The notes beneath the pieces are model-generated. The model was given only the letters and a program-made list of their open reading frames with translations, did not search any database and was not told the DNA's origin. From assembly GCF_018129085.1 (NCBI RefSeq), contig NZ_JAAGBB010000033.1:1-64000 (forward strand): 64,000 nucleotides of DNA, read 5' to 3'. Position 1 is the first letter of the stretch. Every line of letters starts with the position of its first letter. Positions 28,463 to 36,496 of this stretch are shown piece after piece. Made by a program: the position numbers and the translations under genes. The DNA comes from Plastoroseomonas hellenica (GTDB taxonomy: Bacteria; Pseudomonadota; Alphaproteobacteria; Acetobacterales; Acetobacteraceae).

Positions 28463-28510
28463 AATCTGACCAATGGTCAGATTACTGGAGCAGAGGACTG
28501 ACCGTTGTCA
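28463..28510. promoter_or_regulatory. TetR operator region
   Basis: There is a perfect 9-bp inverted repeat, AATCTGACC-AAT-GGTCAGATT (28463-28483). A partial second site, TGAC-CGTT-GTCA, follows at 28499-28510. Both share the TGAC/GTCA core. They lie between the divergent ABA4-like and TetR genes, a classic autoregulated layout. Confidence 0.75.
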
Positions 28511-28538
28511 AGTTCTTCCTAACCAGCCAGGATGTCGC

Positions 28539-29159
28539 ATGTCCGTGACACCCAAGGCTGCCGGCCGCCATCATCACGGGGCGCTGCGCCGCGCCCTGCT
28601 CGACGCGGTCGCCGAGGTCGTGCTCGAAGCCGGGCCGGAGGCGGTGACGCTACGCGAATGCGCCCGCCGCGCCGGCGTCTCCCATTCCGCCGCCACGCCG
28701 CATTTCGGCGACAAGCGCGGGCTGCTGACCGCCTTCGCCACCGAGGGTTCGGAGCGCCTCCGCGCCGCCATGCAAGCCGCGGTCGCCGCCCTGCCCCCGA
28801 CGGCGGATGCGCAGACGCGGCTGGCGGCGACCGGCCGCGGCTACATCGCCTTCGCCCGCGCCAATCCAGGGCACTTCCGGCTGCTGTTCCGCGCCGACCT
28901 GCTCGACCCCGACGAACCGGCATTCCGCGCCGCTAAGGAAGCGGCCTTCGTGCCGCTCGCGCATGCCATGGCGGCATTGGCGCCCGGCGCGCCGGCGCGC
29001 GCGATGCGGGCGCGCCTTGCCCTCGCCTGGTCCGCCGTGCACGGCTTCTGCACGCTGCGCGCCGAATTGCCGGGCGCGATCCTCTGGCAGTCCGACGCCC
29101 TGGCCGAGGAGGTCGCCGAGGACCTCCTGGCGCTGGTGGCCGAGGCCTGTGCGGGCTGA
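28539..29159 (+). CDS. TetR/AcrR-family transcriptional regulator
   Basis: This 206-residue regulator has an N-terminal helix-turn-helix, ALLDAVAEVVLEAGPEAVTL followed by RECARRAGVSHSAATPHFGD. The C-terminal ligand domain includes YIAFARANPGHFRLLFRADL, a TetR_C_33-type pattern. AGGA lies 6 bases before the ATG. The palindromes just upstream probably bind this protein and repress both itself and the divergent ABA4-like pair. The MFS gene 125 bases downstream could also be in its regulon. Confidence 0.9.
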   Translation: MSVTPKAAGRHHHGALRRALLDAVAEVVLEAGPEAVTLRECARRAGVSHSAATPHFGDKRGLLTAFATEGSERLRAAMQAAVAALPPTADAQTRLAATGRGYIAFARANPGHFRLLFRADLLDPDEPAFRAAKEAAFVPLAHAMAALAPGAPARAMRARLALAWSAVHGFCTLRAELPGAILWQSDALAEEVAEDLLALVAEACAG

Positions 29160-29284
29160 GCGCATCGCCGCGTTTTCCGCCTCGCCCGCTGGACACGCTC
29201 GCTGCCTTGCAGGACACAGGCAGCGACACGGCAGGCAAGCACACCGACCTGCCGGCAAGACGTCTCCGAGGAAACGACTCCCTG

Positions 29285-30493
29285 ATGCTCCCCTTGTGGG
29301 TCAGCGCTCTCAGCGCGACGCTGCTCGTCCAGACCATCAGCTCATTCGCCGCCGGAGTGATCCCGCTGCTCGGGCCGATATTGATGGCCCGGGCATCGCT
29401 GTCGCCGGAAGGCATTGGCTATGTCTCCGCCCTGATCACCCTGGGCAATTGCTGGTACCTCGCCGGCGGCGGCCCGATGCTCGCGCATTTCGGCCCGGTC
29501 CGCTCCCTGCAGATCGGCCTGGCCTTCGTGGCACTCGGGCTGCTGGTGCTCTCGCAGCCGATCGGCGTGGCGGCACTGATCGGCGCGATAGCAGTCGGGA
29601 TCGGGCTTGGCCCGAACACCTCCGCCGGAAGCCAGATGCTGCTGCGCACGGCGCCGCCCCGGCACCGGACGCTCGTCTTCTCCATCAAGCAGGCCGGCGT
29701 GCCGCTGGGCGGCGCCTGCGCAGGCATCGCGGTGGCGCCGCTCGTCACGTCGCTGGGCTTCCCCGCCGCGATCTGGATCGTGGTCGCCACCGCCCTGCTG
29801 GGCATCCTGCTCGCGCAGCCCTTCCGTCGCCCGCTCGATGAGGAGAGCGCGGGGACGCGGCTGAACTGGCTCCGCTCGCTCTTCTCGGCGGCCGCCCTGC
29901 TCCGCTCCGGCGCGGTGCTGCGCTCGCACCCGTCGCTGCCGATGCTGACCATGCTCGGGATGTCGCTCTCCATCACCCAGGCCTGCATCACCGCGTTCAC
30001 GGCGACCTACATGATCACCCGGCACTCGGCTTCGCTGGCCGAAGCCGGCCTCTACATCGCGGTGATGCAGGCCGCGAGCGTGACCGGCCGCATCGCGCTC
30101 GGCTGGGTGGCGGACCGCATGGGCCGCGGACTGCGGCATCTCGGCGTCCAGGCCGTGCTGTCGGCCGGGGCCGTCGGCCTGCTGGTCGCCACCGCTGACC
30201 AGGGCCCCTGGGCGGCGTTCGCCTGCGTCGCGCTCATCGGGTTCACGGCGCTCGGCTGGAACGGAATCTACTACGCGGAACTGGCGGGCATGGCGCCGTC
30301 GCGCCTCGTCGCCGACGTCTCCTCCGCGGCGACGCTGGTCGCCTTCATCGGCTCCATCGGCGGCCCGCTGATCTTCGCGCTGATCGTCGGCGCCACCGGG
30401 AACTTCGCGATCGGCTTCCTGGCCGCGGCCGCGCAGTTGGTAGTGTTCGGCCTGGTCGCCTGGCGGCACGCCGCGTGGCAGGGCAGCGACTGA
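29285..30493 (+). CDS. MFS transporter
   Basis: This 402-residue permease has 12 predicted membrane helices. The loop 2-3 region LGNCWYLAGGGPMLAHFGPVRS and the cytoplasmic loop after helix 8, GRIALGWVADRMGRGLRHLG, carry the basic motif of the superfamily. It resembles cyanate/nitrate-like or CynX-type MFS proteins, but the substrate is open. ATG 29285 follows GAGGAAA by 11 bases; an upstream TTG (29207) would add a polar tail that looks untranslated. It follows the TetR gene in the same direction. Confidence 0.85.
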   Translation: MLPLWVSALSATLLVQTISSFAAGVIPLLGPILMARASLSPEGIGYVSALITLGNCWYLAGGGPMLAHFGPVRSLQIGLAFVALGLLVLSQPIGVAALIGAIAVGIGLGPNTSAGSQMLLRTAPPRHRTLVFSIKQAGVPLGGACAGIAVAPLVTSLGFPAAIWIVVATALLGILLAQPFRRPLDEESAGTRLNWLRSLFSAAALLRSGAVLRSHPSLPMLTMLGMSLSITQACITAFTATYMITRHSASLAEAGLYIAVMQAASVTGRIALGWVADRMGRGLRHLGVQAVLSAGAVGLLVATADQGPWAAFACVALIGFTALGWNGIYYAELAGMAPSRLVADVSSAATLVAFIGSIGGPLIFALIVGATGNFAIGFLAAAAQLVVFGLVAWRHAAWQGSD

Positions 30494-30535
30494 TGCCCCT
30501 CCCGCCGCACCGCGGGATGGTGCCGGCCCGCACCC

Positions 30536-31243
30536 TCAGCGCGCAGCCCTGGACGCGGGATCCTCTTCGCCCATCATGGAGACGAGCGTCCTGCCGACGG
30601 TCTCGCTGAGCAGCCACGCCTCCCCGGCGGCCAGCGCGGCGTCGCCCTGCGTCAGGGCCGCCGTCAGCCGCTCGTGATCCCGGACGAGGGTCGACAGGTC
30701 CCCTTCGTTGAGCACGTTGGTGCTGGCGATATAGAGCCTGATCTGCTGCTCGACCCTGTCGTACTGGGCGGATAGCCGCCCATGCTCTGCCAGGTCGATG
30801 ATGGTGCGGTGGAAGGCGAAATCCCTTTCGTTCACCTCCTCCATGCGGCCGCTGCGGCAGGCTGCGGCCAACGCCTGCATCGCCGTCTCCAAGATCGCGC
30901 GCTTCGCGGGCGTCATCCGCTCGGCCACTATCCGAGACGCGAGGCTCTCGAGGCTGCCGCGCAAGGTCCAGAGCTCCCAGATATCCTGGGGCGACAAGGC
31001 GATGACCTGCCAGCCGGTATAGGGGATCTGCAGAACGAGCCCTTCCGCCGCCAGCCGGTGAAGGCCCAGGCGCAGGGTCGCCCGCGCGATGCCGAGCTGC
31101 TCGGCCAGCGGCGTCTCGGTCAGGCGCGCGCCAGGCTTGAGCGCGCCCGACAGGATGTATTCGCGGAGGAAGCTGGTCGCCTGCGCCTCCGCGGACAGGC
31201 GGGCGACAGGGCGCAACGCCCCAGCCTTCATTTGCGGGATCAT
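30536..31243 (-). CDS. GntR-family transcriptional regulator (FCD type)
   Basis: This 235-residue protein has an N-terminal winged helix (SFLREYILSGALKPGARL, TETPLAEQLGIARATLRLGL). A C-terminal all-helical FCD domain includes ERDFAFHRTIIDLAEHGRL and the metal-site histidine of DHERLTAAL. FCD regulators commonly sense organic acids or sugar acids. It lies downstream of, and on the same strand as, a binding-protein gene and a 2OG-Fe(II) oxygenase gene, and probably controls them. Confidence 0.9.
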   Translation of the reverse strand: MIPQMKAGALRPVARLSAEAQATSFLREYILSGALKPGARLTETPLAEQLGIARATLRLGLHRLAAEGLVLQIPYTGWQVIALSPQDIWELWTLRGSLESLASRIVAERMTPAKRAILETAMQALAAACRSGRMEEVNERDFAFHRTIIDLAEHGRLSAQYDRVEQQIRLYIASTNVLNEGDLSTLVRDHERLTAALTQGDAALAAGEAWLLSETVGRTLVSMMGEEDPASRAAR

Positions 31244-31370
31244 CGGGATCGCTGCCGTGCGTGACCGGATAAGGAAGGCAAGCTCCTACACCCGTTCCCG
31301 ACACAGGTTAATCGAAACCACGCACCGCCGTGCGGCGACGGAGCGCCATGCGGCCTCTGCCCTTGCCTGC

Positions 31371-32936
31371 TCAACGCCGTTCCATGTTCCAGAAGACCGG
31401 GAAGCTGAACGGCACCACGCCCCTCAGGCTCGCCCGCCAAGCCGGCGGACCGGAGAACTGGCCGGCCAGCACGTAGTTGACGTTGCCATGCATCGCCGCC
31501 TGGATTTGTGCCGCCAGGTCCCGCTGCCGCTGCGGGTCGCCCGACGCGGCGTATTGCCGCAGCAGGTCGGTCAGCCCGGGGTCGCAATACCAGCCCGGCG
31601 AGACATCGGAGCAATTGAATGCGACGAGCGGGTTCGCGATCGGGTTCAGAAGATCGATGCCGTTGTTCACGATCGGGGCCAAAGCCCAGCCCGTGCGTCG
31701 CAGCCGCCGCTGGGCGACCGTCGCATAATCGGAGGACAGCATTTCCACGTTGAACCCGGCGCGCCGCATCTGATCCGCGACGACCATCCCGATCGGGTTC
31801 AGCAGCGCCGAGGTCTGCGCATGCAGGAGGATCACCGGCTCGTTGTTGTAGCCGGACTCCCGCAACAGGTTGCGGGCCCGCTCGATGCCCGCGTTGCGCA
31901 GCGGTTCGGTGCCTGTGTCAGTCGAACCCGGGGCGTTGCACATGTAGATGGAGCCGCAGGTCGGCACCACGAGATCATCGGGCAGGCCCATCGCCGCCAT
32001 GACCTCGGGCTGCTGCACCGCCGCCTGCAGCGCCCGCCGCACCCTGATGTCGTTGAATGGCGGCGCCGCGTGGTTGACGTTCAGCAGCGCCAGGAACTGG
32101 TCGATGCCCTGCGGCCTGCCGACCACGACATTGGGGTTGCGTCGCAGCGGCGCCACGAAGTCGAGCGGCGCGATCTCCAGGAAATCCAGTTCGCCCGCCT
32201 GCAGGGCCGCGGCCCGGGTCGACTGGTCGCTGATGCTGAGAAGGTCGAGGCGATCGATCCTGACGACCTTCCCGCCGGCCAACCCATCCGCCGGCTCGGC
32301 GCGGGGACGGTAGCGCGGATTGGGGATGAAGCTGGCACGCTCGCCCGGCCGCCATTCATTCCTCAGGAACAGGAAGGGGCCGGAGCCGATCACCTCCGGC
32401 ACGGGCACCGCGGCATCCATCTGCGCCAGCCTCGCCGGCATCATCACCGGCACCTGGTGCCCCGAGCGGCCGAGCGCTTCGATGACGAAGGCGAAGGGGC
32501 GGCTCAAGCGCATCTCGAAGCGCTTGGCGTCGATGGGCCGAAGCTCGCTGACGGCATCCATCATCGCGCCGCCGAACGGCTCGCGCCTGGCCCAGCGGCG
32601 GATCGACGCGATGCAATCCTCCGCCGTCACCGGGGTGCCATCGCTCCATTCCAGCCCGTCGCGGAGCGTGAAGCTGTAGGTCAAGCGGTCCGGGCTGATC
32701 TCCCAGCCTTCCAGCATCTGCGGCCGGAAATTGCCGCCGCCGTCCATCCCGATCAGCGTGTCATAGACCAGGTAGGCGAAGACGCGGGCCGAGTTGATCG
32801 TGGTGACGATGGGATCGAGCACCTGCAATTCGGTGTTCAGGGAGACCCGTACGACCCTGTTCTGCGCACGGGCTTCCGGCGCGGCAAGGAGCAATGCGGC
32901 CAGGGCGCAGGCCCCGGCCAGGCGAAACGGTTGCAT
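31371..32936 (-). CDS. ABC transporter substrate-binding protein, family 5
   Basis: This 521-residue periplasmic receptor has a signal peptide (MQPFRLAGACALAALLLAAP, cleavage near EARA-QN). It has the family pattern LEWSDGTPVTAEDCIASIRR, VIGSGPFLF and VRRALQAAVQQPEVM. Nothing in the sequence fixes the ligand; peptides, opines and nickel are precedents. It sits between the 2OG-Fe(II) oxygenase gene (75-base gap) and the GntR gene, with no permease or ATPase nearby. This is the second such orphan receptor in the window. Confidence 0.9.
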   Translation of the reverse strand: MQPFRLAGACALAALLLAAPEARAQNRVVRVSLNTELQVLDPIVTTINSARVFAYLVYDTLIGMDGGGNFRPQMLEGWEISPDRLTYSFTLRDGLEWSDGTPVTAEDCIASIRRWARREPFGGAMMDAVSELRPIDAKRFEMRLSRPFAFVIEALGRSGHQVPVMMPARLAQMDAAVPVPEVIGSGPFLFLRNEWRPGERASFIPNPRYRPRAEPADGLAGGKVVRIDRLDLLSISDQSTRAAALQAGELDFLEIAPLDFVAPLRRNPNVVVGRPQGIDQFLALLNVNHAAPPFNDIRVRRALQAAVQQPEVMAAMGLPDDLVVPTCGSIYMCNAPGSTDTGTEPLRNAGIERARNLLRESGYNNEPVILLHAQTSALLNPIGMVVADQMRRAGFNVEMLSSDYATVAQRRLRRTGWALAPIVNNGIDLLNPIANPLVAFNCSDVSPGWYCDPGLTDLLRQYAASGDPQRQRDLAAQIQAAMHGNVNYVLAGQFSGPPAWRASLRGVVPFSFPVFWNMERR

Positions 32937-33011
32937 GCCTGTTTGTCCTGCTGAAAGCGATGACGCTGTTGCTGCTGGCCGTGTACGCCGGGGGCGTTTC
33001 GCCCTGGTCTT

Positions 33012-33986
33012 TCAGGCAGTGGAGCCGGGCTGCGCCTTCTGCCGGAAGTGGTCGTAGTTGCTGCCGCGGAACGCGGCCATGTAGTCGCCCACCGTCTGCG
33101 CGGGAAAGCGCGGCGGGTTGTCGTCGCTGACGCAGGTCGGCAGCGGCGCCACCAGCGTGTCCTCATTGGGGTGGAAGAAGAACGGGATCGCGTAGCGCGA
33201 CCGCGGCTCCTTGTTGAAGGCGCGGTGGGGGGTCGAGATGAAGCGGCCGTTGCTCCACTGCTTCAGCATGTCGCCGGTGTTCACCACGAAGGTGTCCGGG
33301 ATCACTGGGGCGTCGATCCATTCGCCGGCCTGCGTCCGGATCTGCAGGCCGGGCACGGGATTCTGCGCCAGCAGGGTGATGAAGCTCGAATCCGTATGCG
33401 GCGCGATGCCGTATTCGTCCGTGCCATAGGTGACGGGTGGATAGTGCGTCAGCCGGAGCGAGCTGAAGGAACGGTCGCAGAAGCGATCGAAGTAGTCGGC
33501 GGGCAGGTCGAGCGCGCGGGCGTAGAGCGGCAGCATCCGCATCGCCAGCGCCTCCAGCGCGGCGAAGCAGCGCAGCGTCGTCGCCCTGAATTCCGGCAGC
33601 GCCTCCGGCCAGCGATTGGCCGGCTGCTGCGGATCGCGCTCGGGATTGACGAAAAAGGCTTCGTTCTCGTTCGGCTTGCGCACCGCGACCAGGCCATTGG
33701 CGCGTGTGACGCTCGACTTGTAGGGCAGGTAGCCCTGCATCTGGTCGTTCAGCGTCAGGGCCATCTTGGCCTCCAGCGGCTGCGCGTGGAAGCGCTCGGC
33801 GATGGCGAAGGCGTCCCGCATCACCTCCGCCGGCACGCCATGGCCGCTGATGAAGAGAAAGCCGACCGTCTCGCAGATGCGCCGGAGCTCCGCCGCCGTC
33901 GCCTCGAATGCTCCTGGCGCGCCCGCGAAGTAGGGTCCGAGGTCGATCAGGGGGATGGCCTCGGTGGCAGCGGGGTTGTGGGACAC
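33012..33986 (-). CDS. 2-oxoglutarate/Fe(II) oxygenase, isopenicillin N synthase-like
   Basis: This 324-residue oxygenase has the N-terminal DIOX_N region (IPLIDLGPYFAG, GFLFISGHGVP) and the double-stranded beta-helix core. The iron ligands are in APHTDSSFITLL (His, Asp) and STPHRAF (His), and the 2-oxoglutarate arginine is in SRYAIPFFF. These enzymes hydroxylate or oxidise small acids, amino acids or plant metabolites. GTG start with GAGGAG at 7 bases. It is the first gene of a leftward group with a binding protein and a GntR regulator, which suggests uptake and oxidation of one compound. Confidence 0.9.
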   Translation of the reverse strand: MSHNPAATEAIPLIDLGPYFAGAPGAFEATAAELRRICETVGFLFISGHGVPAEVMRDAFAIAERFHAQPLEAKMALTLNDQMQGYLPYKSSVTRANGLVAVRKPNENEAFFVNPERDPQQPANRWPEALPEFRATTLRCFAALEALAMRMLPLYARALDLPADYFDRFCDRSFSSLRLTHYPPVTYGTDEYGIAPHTDSSFITLLAQNPVPGLQIRTQAGEWIDAPVIPDTFVVNTGDMLKQWSNGRFISTPHRAFNKEPRSRYAIPFFFHPNEDTLVAPLPTCVSDDNPPRFPAQTVGDYMAAFRGSNYDHFRQKAQPGSTA

Positions 33987-34177
33987 GCGGTCGCTCCTCG
34001 GCGGGTGGTTCTGGTCGAGCCAGCTCGTCCGGGATGACACCCGCTCTTGCCGATTGTCGTCAATCGGCAAGAGCAAGCGAATGACGCCCGGCGCCCCATG
34101 ATTTGCCTACGGAATAAGCAGGCCGCGCGGGGATGCCTGCTCGATGCGCTGGCGTTGCCGGGCCGGCCGCGGCGGCG

Positions 34178-35749
34178 TCACTCCTGCCGCAGGAACATCA
34201 GGGTGCCGTCGATCTCGCCAACCTGTCGGTAGTGTCGCCATGCCTCGGCGAAGCGTGGATGGCGCGAGAAATAGGGGATCATGTCGAAGGGCTGGCCGCC
34301 GCACCAGGCGATATGCGCATCGCGGGCCACCAGCACGAGCCGGGGCTGCCACTCCGCGATGTCCTCAGCCACCGCATCGAACAGGAAGCGCTCCGGCGGC
34401 TCCATCCGCTCCGGCGCACGGAAGCGACCGCCATCCTCCGGGCAGGTGGCATAGACCGCCTGCAGCAGCCAGGTGCTCATGAAGCGCAGGACCGGGCGGT
34501 TGCCGGCGTAGTTCATGGCGGGATAGGCGGGGTAGATATCCGGCGACAGCGCCATGACGCGGGCACCGGGCGCGTGTTCCGTAAGCCAGGCCGCCAGGCG
34601 GCCGGCCGTGGCATCGCGATAGGTGAATTCGCGCCAGGGCGCTTCGCTGCCCCGCATCATCAGCAGCGCCAGCACCAGGCAGGTGCCGGCGGCCAGCATC
34701 GGCGCGAGGCGGCGGGCGGCACGGGGCGGCAGCAGGCGGTCCACCGCGCGCGCGGCCACGATGCCGCAGAGCAGGCCGGCGCACATCCAGACCGGGACGA
34801 CGTGGTAGCTCCAGCCCTTGAGCTGAACGAGCGCCGCGGCCAGGCCCCCGAGGGCGCCCGCTGCCAGCAGTCGCGGCAGCCAGCCGAGGGCCCTCGCGCC
34901 GCGCGAGGCCGCGAGCAGGAGCAGCGCGATGGTCGCCACCGTCGCGCTGAAGAGATGCACCGTCATCAGCGCCCGGCCGAGTGAAGGTCCGGCGAAGCCG
35001 AGATATTCGTGGCGCACCAGCGGGATGATGGTCTCGACATAGGCCGGGAAGCGGAGCGCGATCAGCGCCAGATAGGCCAGCCACAGCAGCGCCATGCCCC
35101 ATGGCACGGGATCCCGGAGTGCGCCGGCCACCTGGCCTCGTCGCAGGGCAGCCCCGAGCACGACGGCTTCGACCAGCGCCGGCACCGCCAGGAAATGCGG
35201 CTTGAGGGCGAAGCCCGCCGCAGCGATCAGCGTGACGAGCGCGATCAAGCCCCACGCGGTGCGCAGCCCCTCGATCCGCCGCTCCGCTAGGAAGAGATAG
35301 GGCATGGCGGCCACGGCCATCAGATGCTCGCGCTGCCCGAAATCATAGCCGGCCAGCAGCAGCGTCAGCGGCAGCAGCGCCAGTAGCATCACCGCTTCCG
35401 CCGGCCCCGCGGCGCGGCGGAGGCGGAGGCAGAGCAGGACGATGCCGGCACAGAAGAGCAGCAGCAGCGCCAGCCACGCCTGCACGGCCGAGAGCGGCGT
35501 GAAGGCCGCCAGCCATGCCGCCGGGAGGGTGAGCAGGAAGACGAGCGGCGGGTTGACGTCGATGAGATGCGTGTAGAGCGGCTCACCCGCGACCATGCGC
35601 TCGGCGAAGCTGAGCACCGCCGCGACGTCCTGGTTCAGAGGCGGCGCCACCACCACCGCCAGGAAGAAGACCGCAGGCAGCAGCGTGAGCAGCAAGGCGA
35701 GGCCGCGCCGCCGGCGGTCGGGCGGTTGCGGCCCAGGGGAGGAGAGCAT
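34178..35749 (-). CDS. Glycosyltransferase family 39-like membrane protein
   Basis: This 523-residue protein has about 11-12 hydrophobic segments followed by a soluble C-terminal ~130 residues. The first periplasmic loop, APPLNQDVAAVLSFAERMVA, carries an aspartate in the place used by GT-C enzymes. LIDVNPPLVFLLTLPAAWLA follows. Such proteins transfer sugars from polyprenyl carriers onto lipid A, glycans or proteins. The acceptor is unknown, and the loop acidic pair is less conserved than in ArnT or PMT. No good ribosome binding site is seen at the ATG, so the start is tentative. Confidence 0.65.
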   Translation of the reverse strand: MLSSPGPQPPDRRRRGLALLLTLLPAVFFLAVVVAPPLNQDVAAVLSFAERMVAGEPLYTHLIDVNPPLVFLLTLPAAWLAAFTPLSAVQAWLALLLLFCAGIVLLCLRLRRAAGPAEAVMLLALLPLTLLLAGYDFGQREHLMAVAAMPYLFLAERRIEGLRTAWGLIALVTLIAAAGFALKPHFLAVPALVEAVVLGAALRRGQVAGALRDPVPWGMALLWLAYLALIALRFPAYVETIIPLVRHEYLGFAGPSLGRALMTVHLFSATVATIALLLLAASRGARALGWLPRLLAAGALGGLAAALVQLKGWSYHVVPVWMCAGLLCGIVAARAVDRLLPPRAARRLAPMLAAGTCLVLALLMMRGSEAPWREFTYRDATAGRLAAWLTEHAPGARVMALSPDIYPAYPAMNYAGNRPVLRFMSTWLLQAVYATCPEDGGRFRAPERMEPPERFLFDAVAEDIAEWQPRLVLVARDAHIAWCGGQPFDMIPYFSRHPRFAEAWRHYRQVGEIDGTLMFLRQE

Positions 35750-35802
35750 CAACCGGTGACCGTCACCGCGGCGCGCCGGCCGCACCCTGGCTGCATCACG
35801 CT

Positions 35803-36423
35803 CTAATCGCCGTTGCCGAGGATCACGCTTTCCCCCTGGAGGATGCGGGTGATCGTGACCGCGGGCAGCCCTTCCTGCAGCAGCTCCACCGCCCTTGCAT
35901 GGCATGCCTCGGCATGCGGCCTGCTGTCGAAGAGCGTGACAACCGCGGCGCGGCCTTCTTCCCTGTCGTTCCGCACCATGTAGACGCCCTTGAAGCCCGG
36001 CGATCGCGTGATCATCGGCAGCGTTCGCTGCTCCACGAACGCTCTGGTGTCCTGCGTGCCGGGAACCTTGTCCAGCATACGGATCAGCACGTAGGGCGAC
36101 TGCCGAACCTCGCCCGCCCTCGGCTCCAAGTCGCGTGATACCTCATGCACGAAGCATTCACCGGTGAACTCCTCGCCGCGCTCGGGGAAGAAGTCCTGAT
36201 GGCGCATCACCCATTGGCGCGCAGTCGCGGTGGATCTGTGCGCCGCCTCGTGATCCTCGAAGATGCTGACGCTGACTCCTGCACCTCCTTCGTCCCAGAA
36301 TGCGCAGTAGCCCTTGAAGCCCGGCTCCTTCTGCAACTCGGGCAAGAGTTCGTTCCTCGCCGAGTGCTCGATGGCGTCCTTGCCTGCTCCGATCCTGGGG
36401 TAGCGACGCAGATTCACGTACAT
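35803..36423 (-). CDS. Two-domain antibiotic-biosynthesis-monooxygenase-like (ABM) protein
   Basis: This 206-residue protein consists of two ferredoxin-like (dimeric alpha/beta barrel) halves. Each half has the same plan: a strand, a helix with LLPELQKEPGFKGY or LPMITRSPGFKGVY, then a strand and a histidine-bearing helix (FEDHEAAHRST or FDSRPHAEACHA). The repeated PGFKG shows an internal duplication. Function is unknown; relatives bind haem, quinones or small aromatics. GGGGGAGGA precedes the ATG. It lies just downstream of poxB. Confidence 0.7.
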   Translation of the reverse strand: MYVNLRRYPRIGAGKDAIEHSARNELLPELQKEPGFKGYCAFWDEGGAGVSVSIFEDHEAAHRSTATARQWVMRHQDFFPERGEEFTGECFVHEVSRDLEPRAGEVRQSPYVLIRMLDKVPGTQDTRAFVEQRTLPMITRSPGFKGVYMVRNDREEGRAAVVTLFDSRPHAEACHARAVELLQEGLPAVTITRILQGESVILGNGD

Positions 36424-36496
36424 GAATTCATCCTCCCCCTTCTGGAAAAGGCAGCGTAGCAGAATAGCGTGTCCCGCCGCCCGGCCGCACCCGGCG

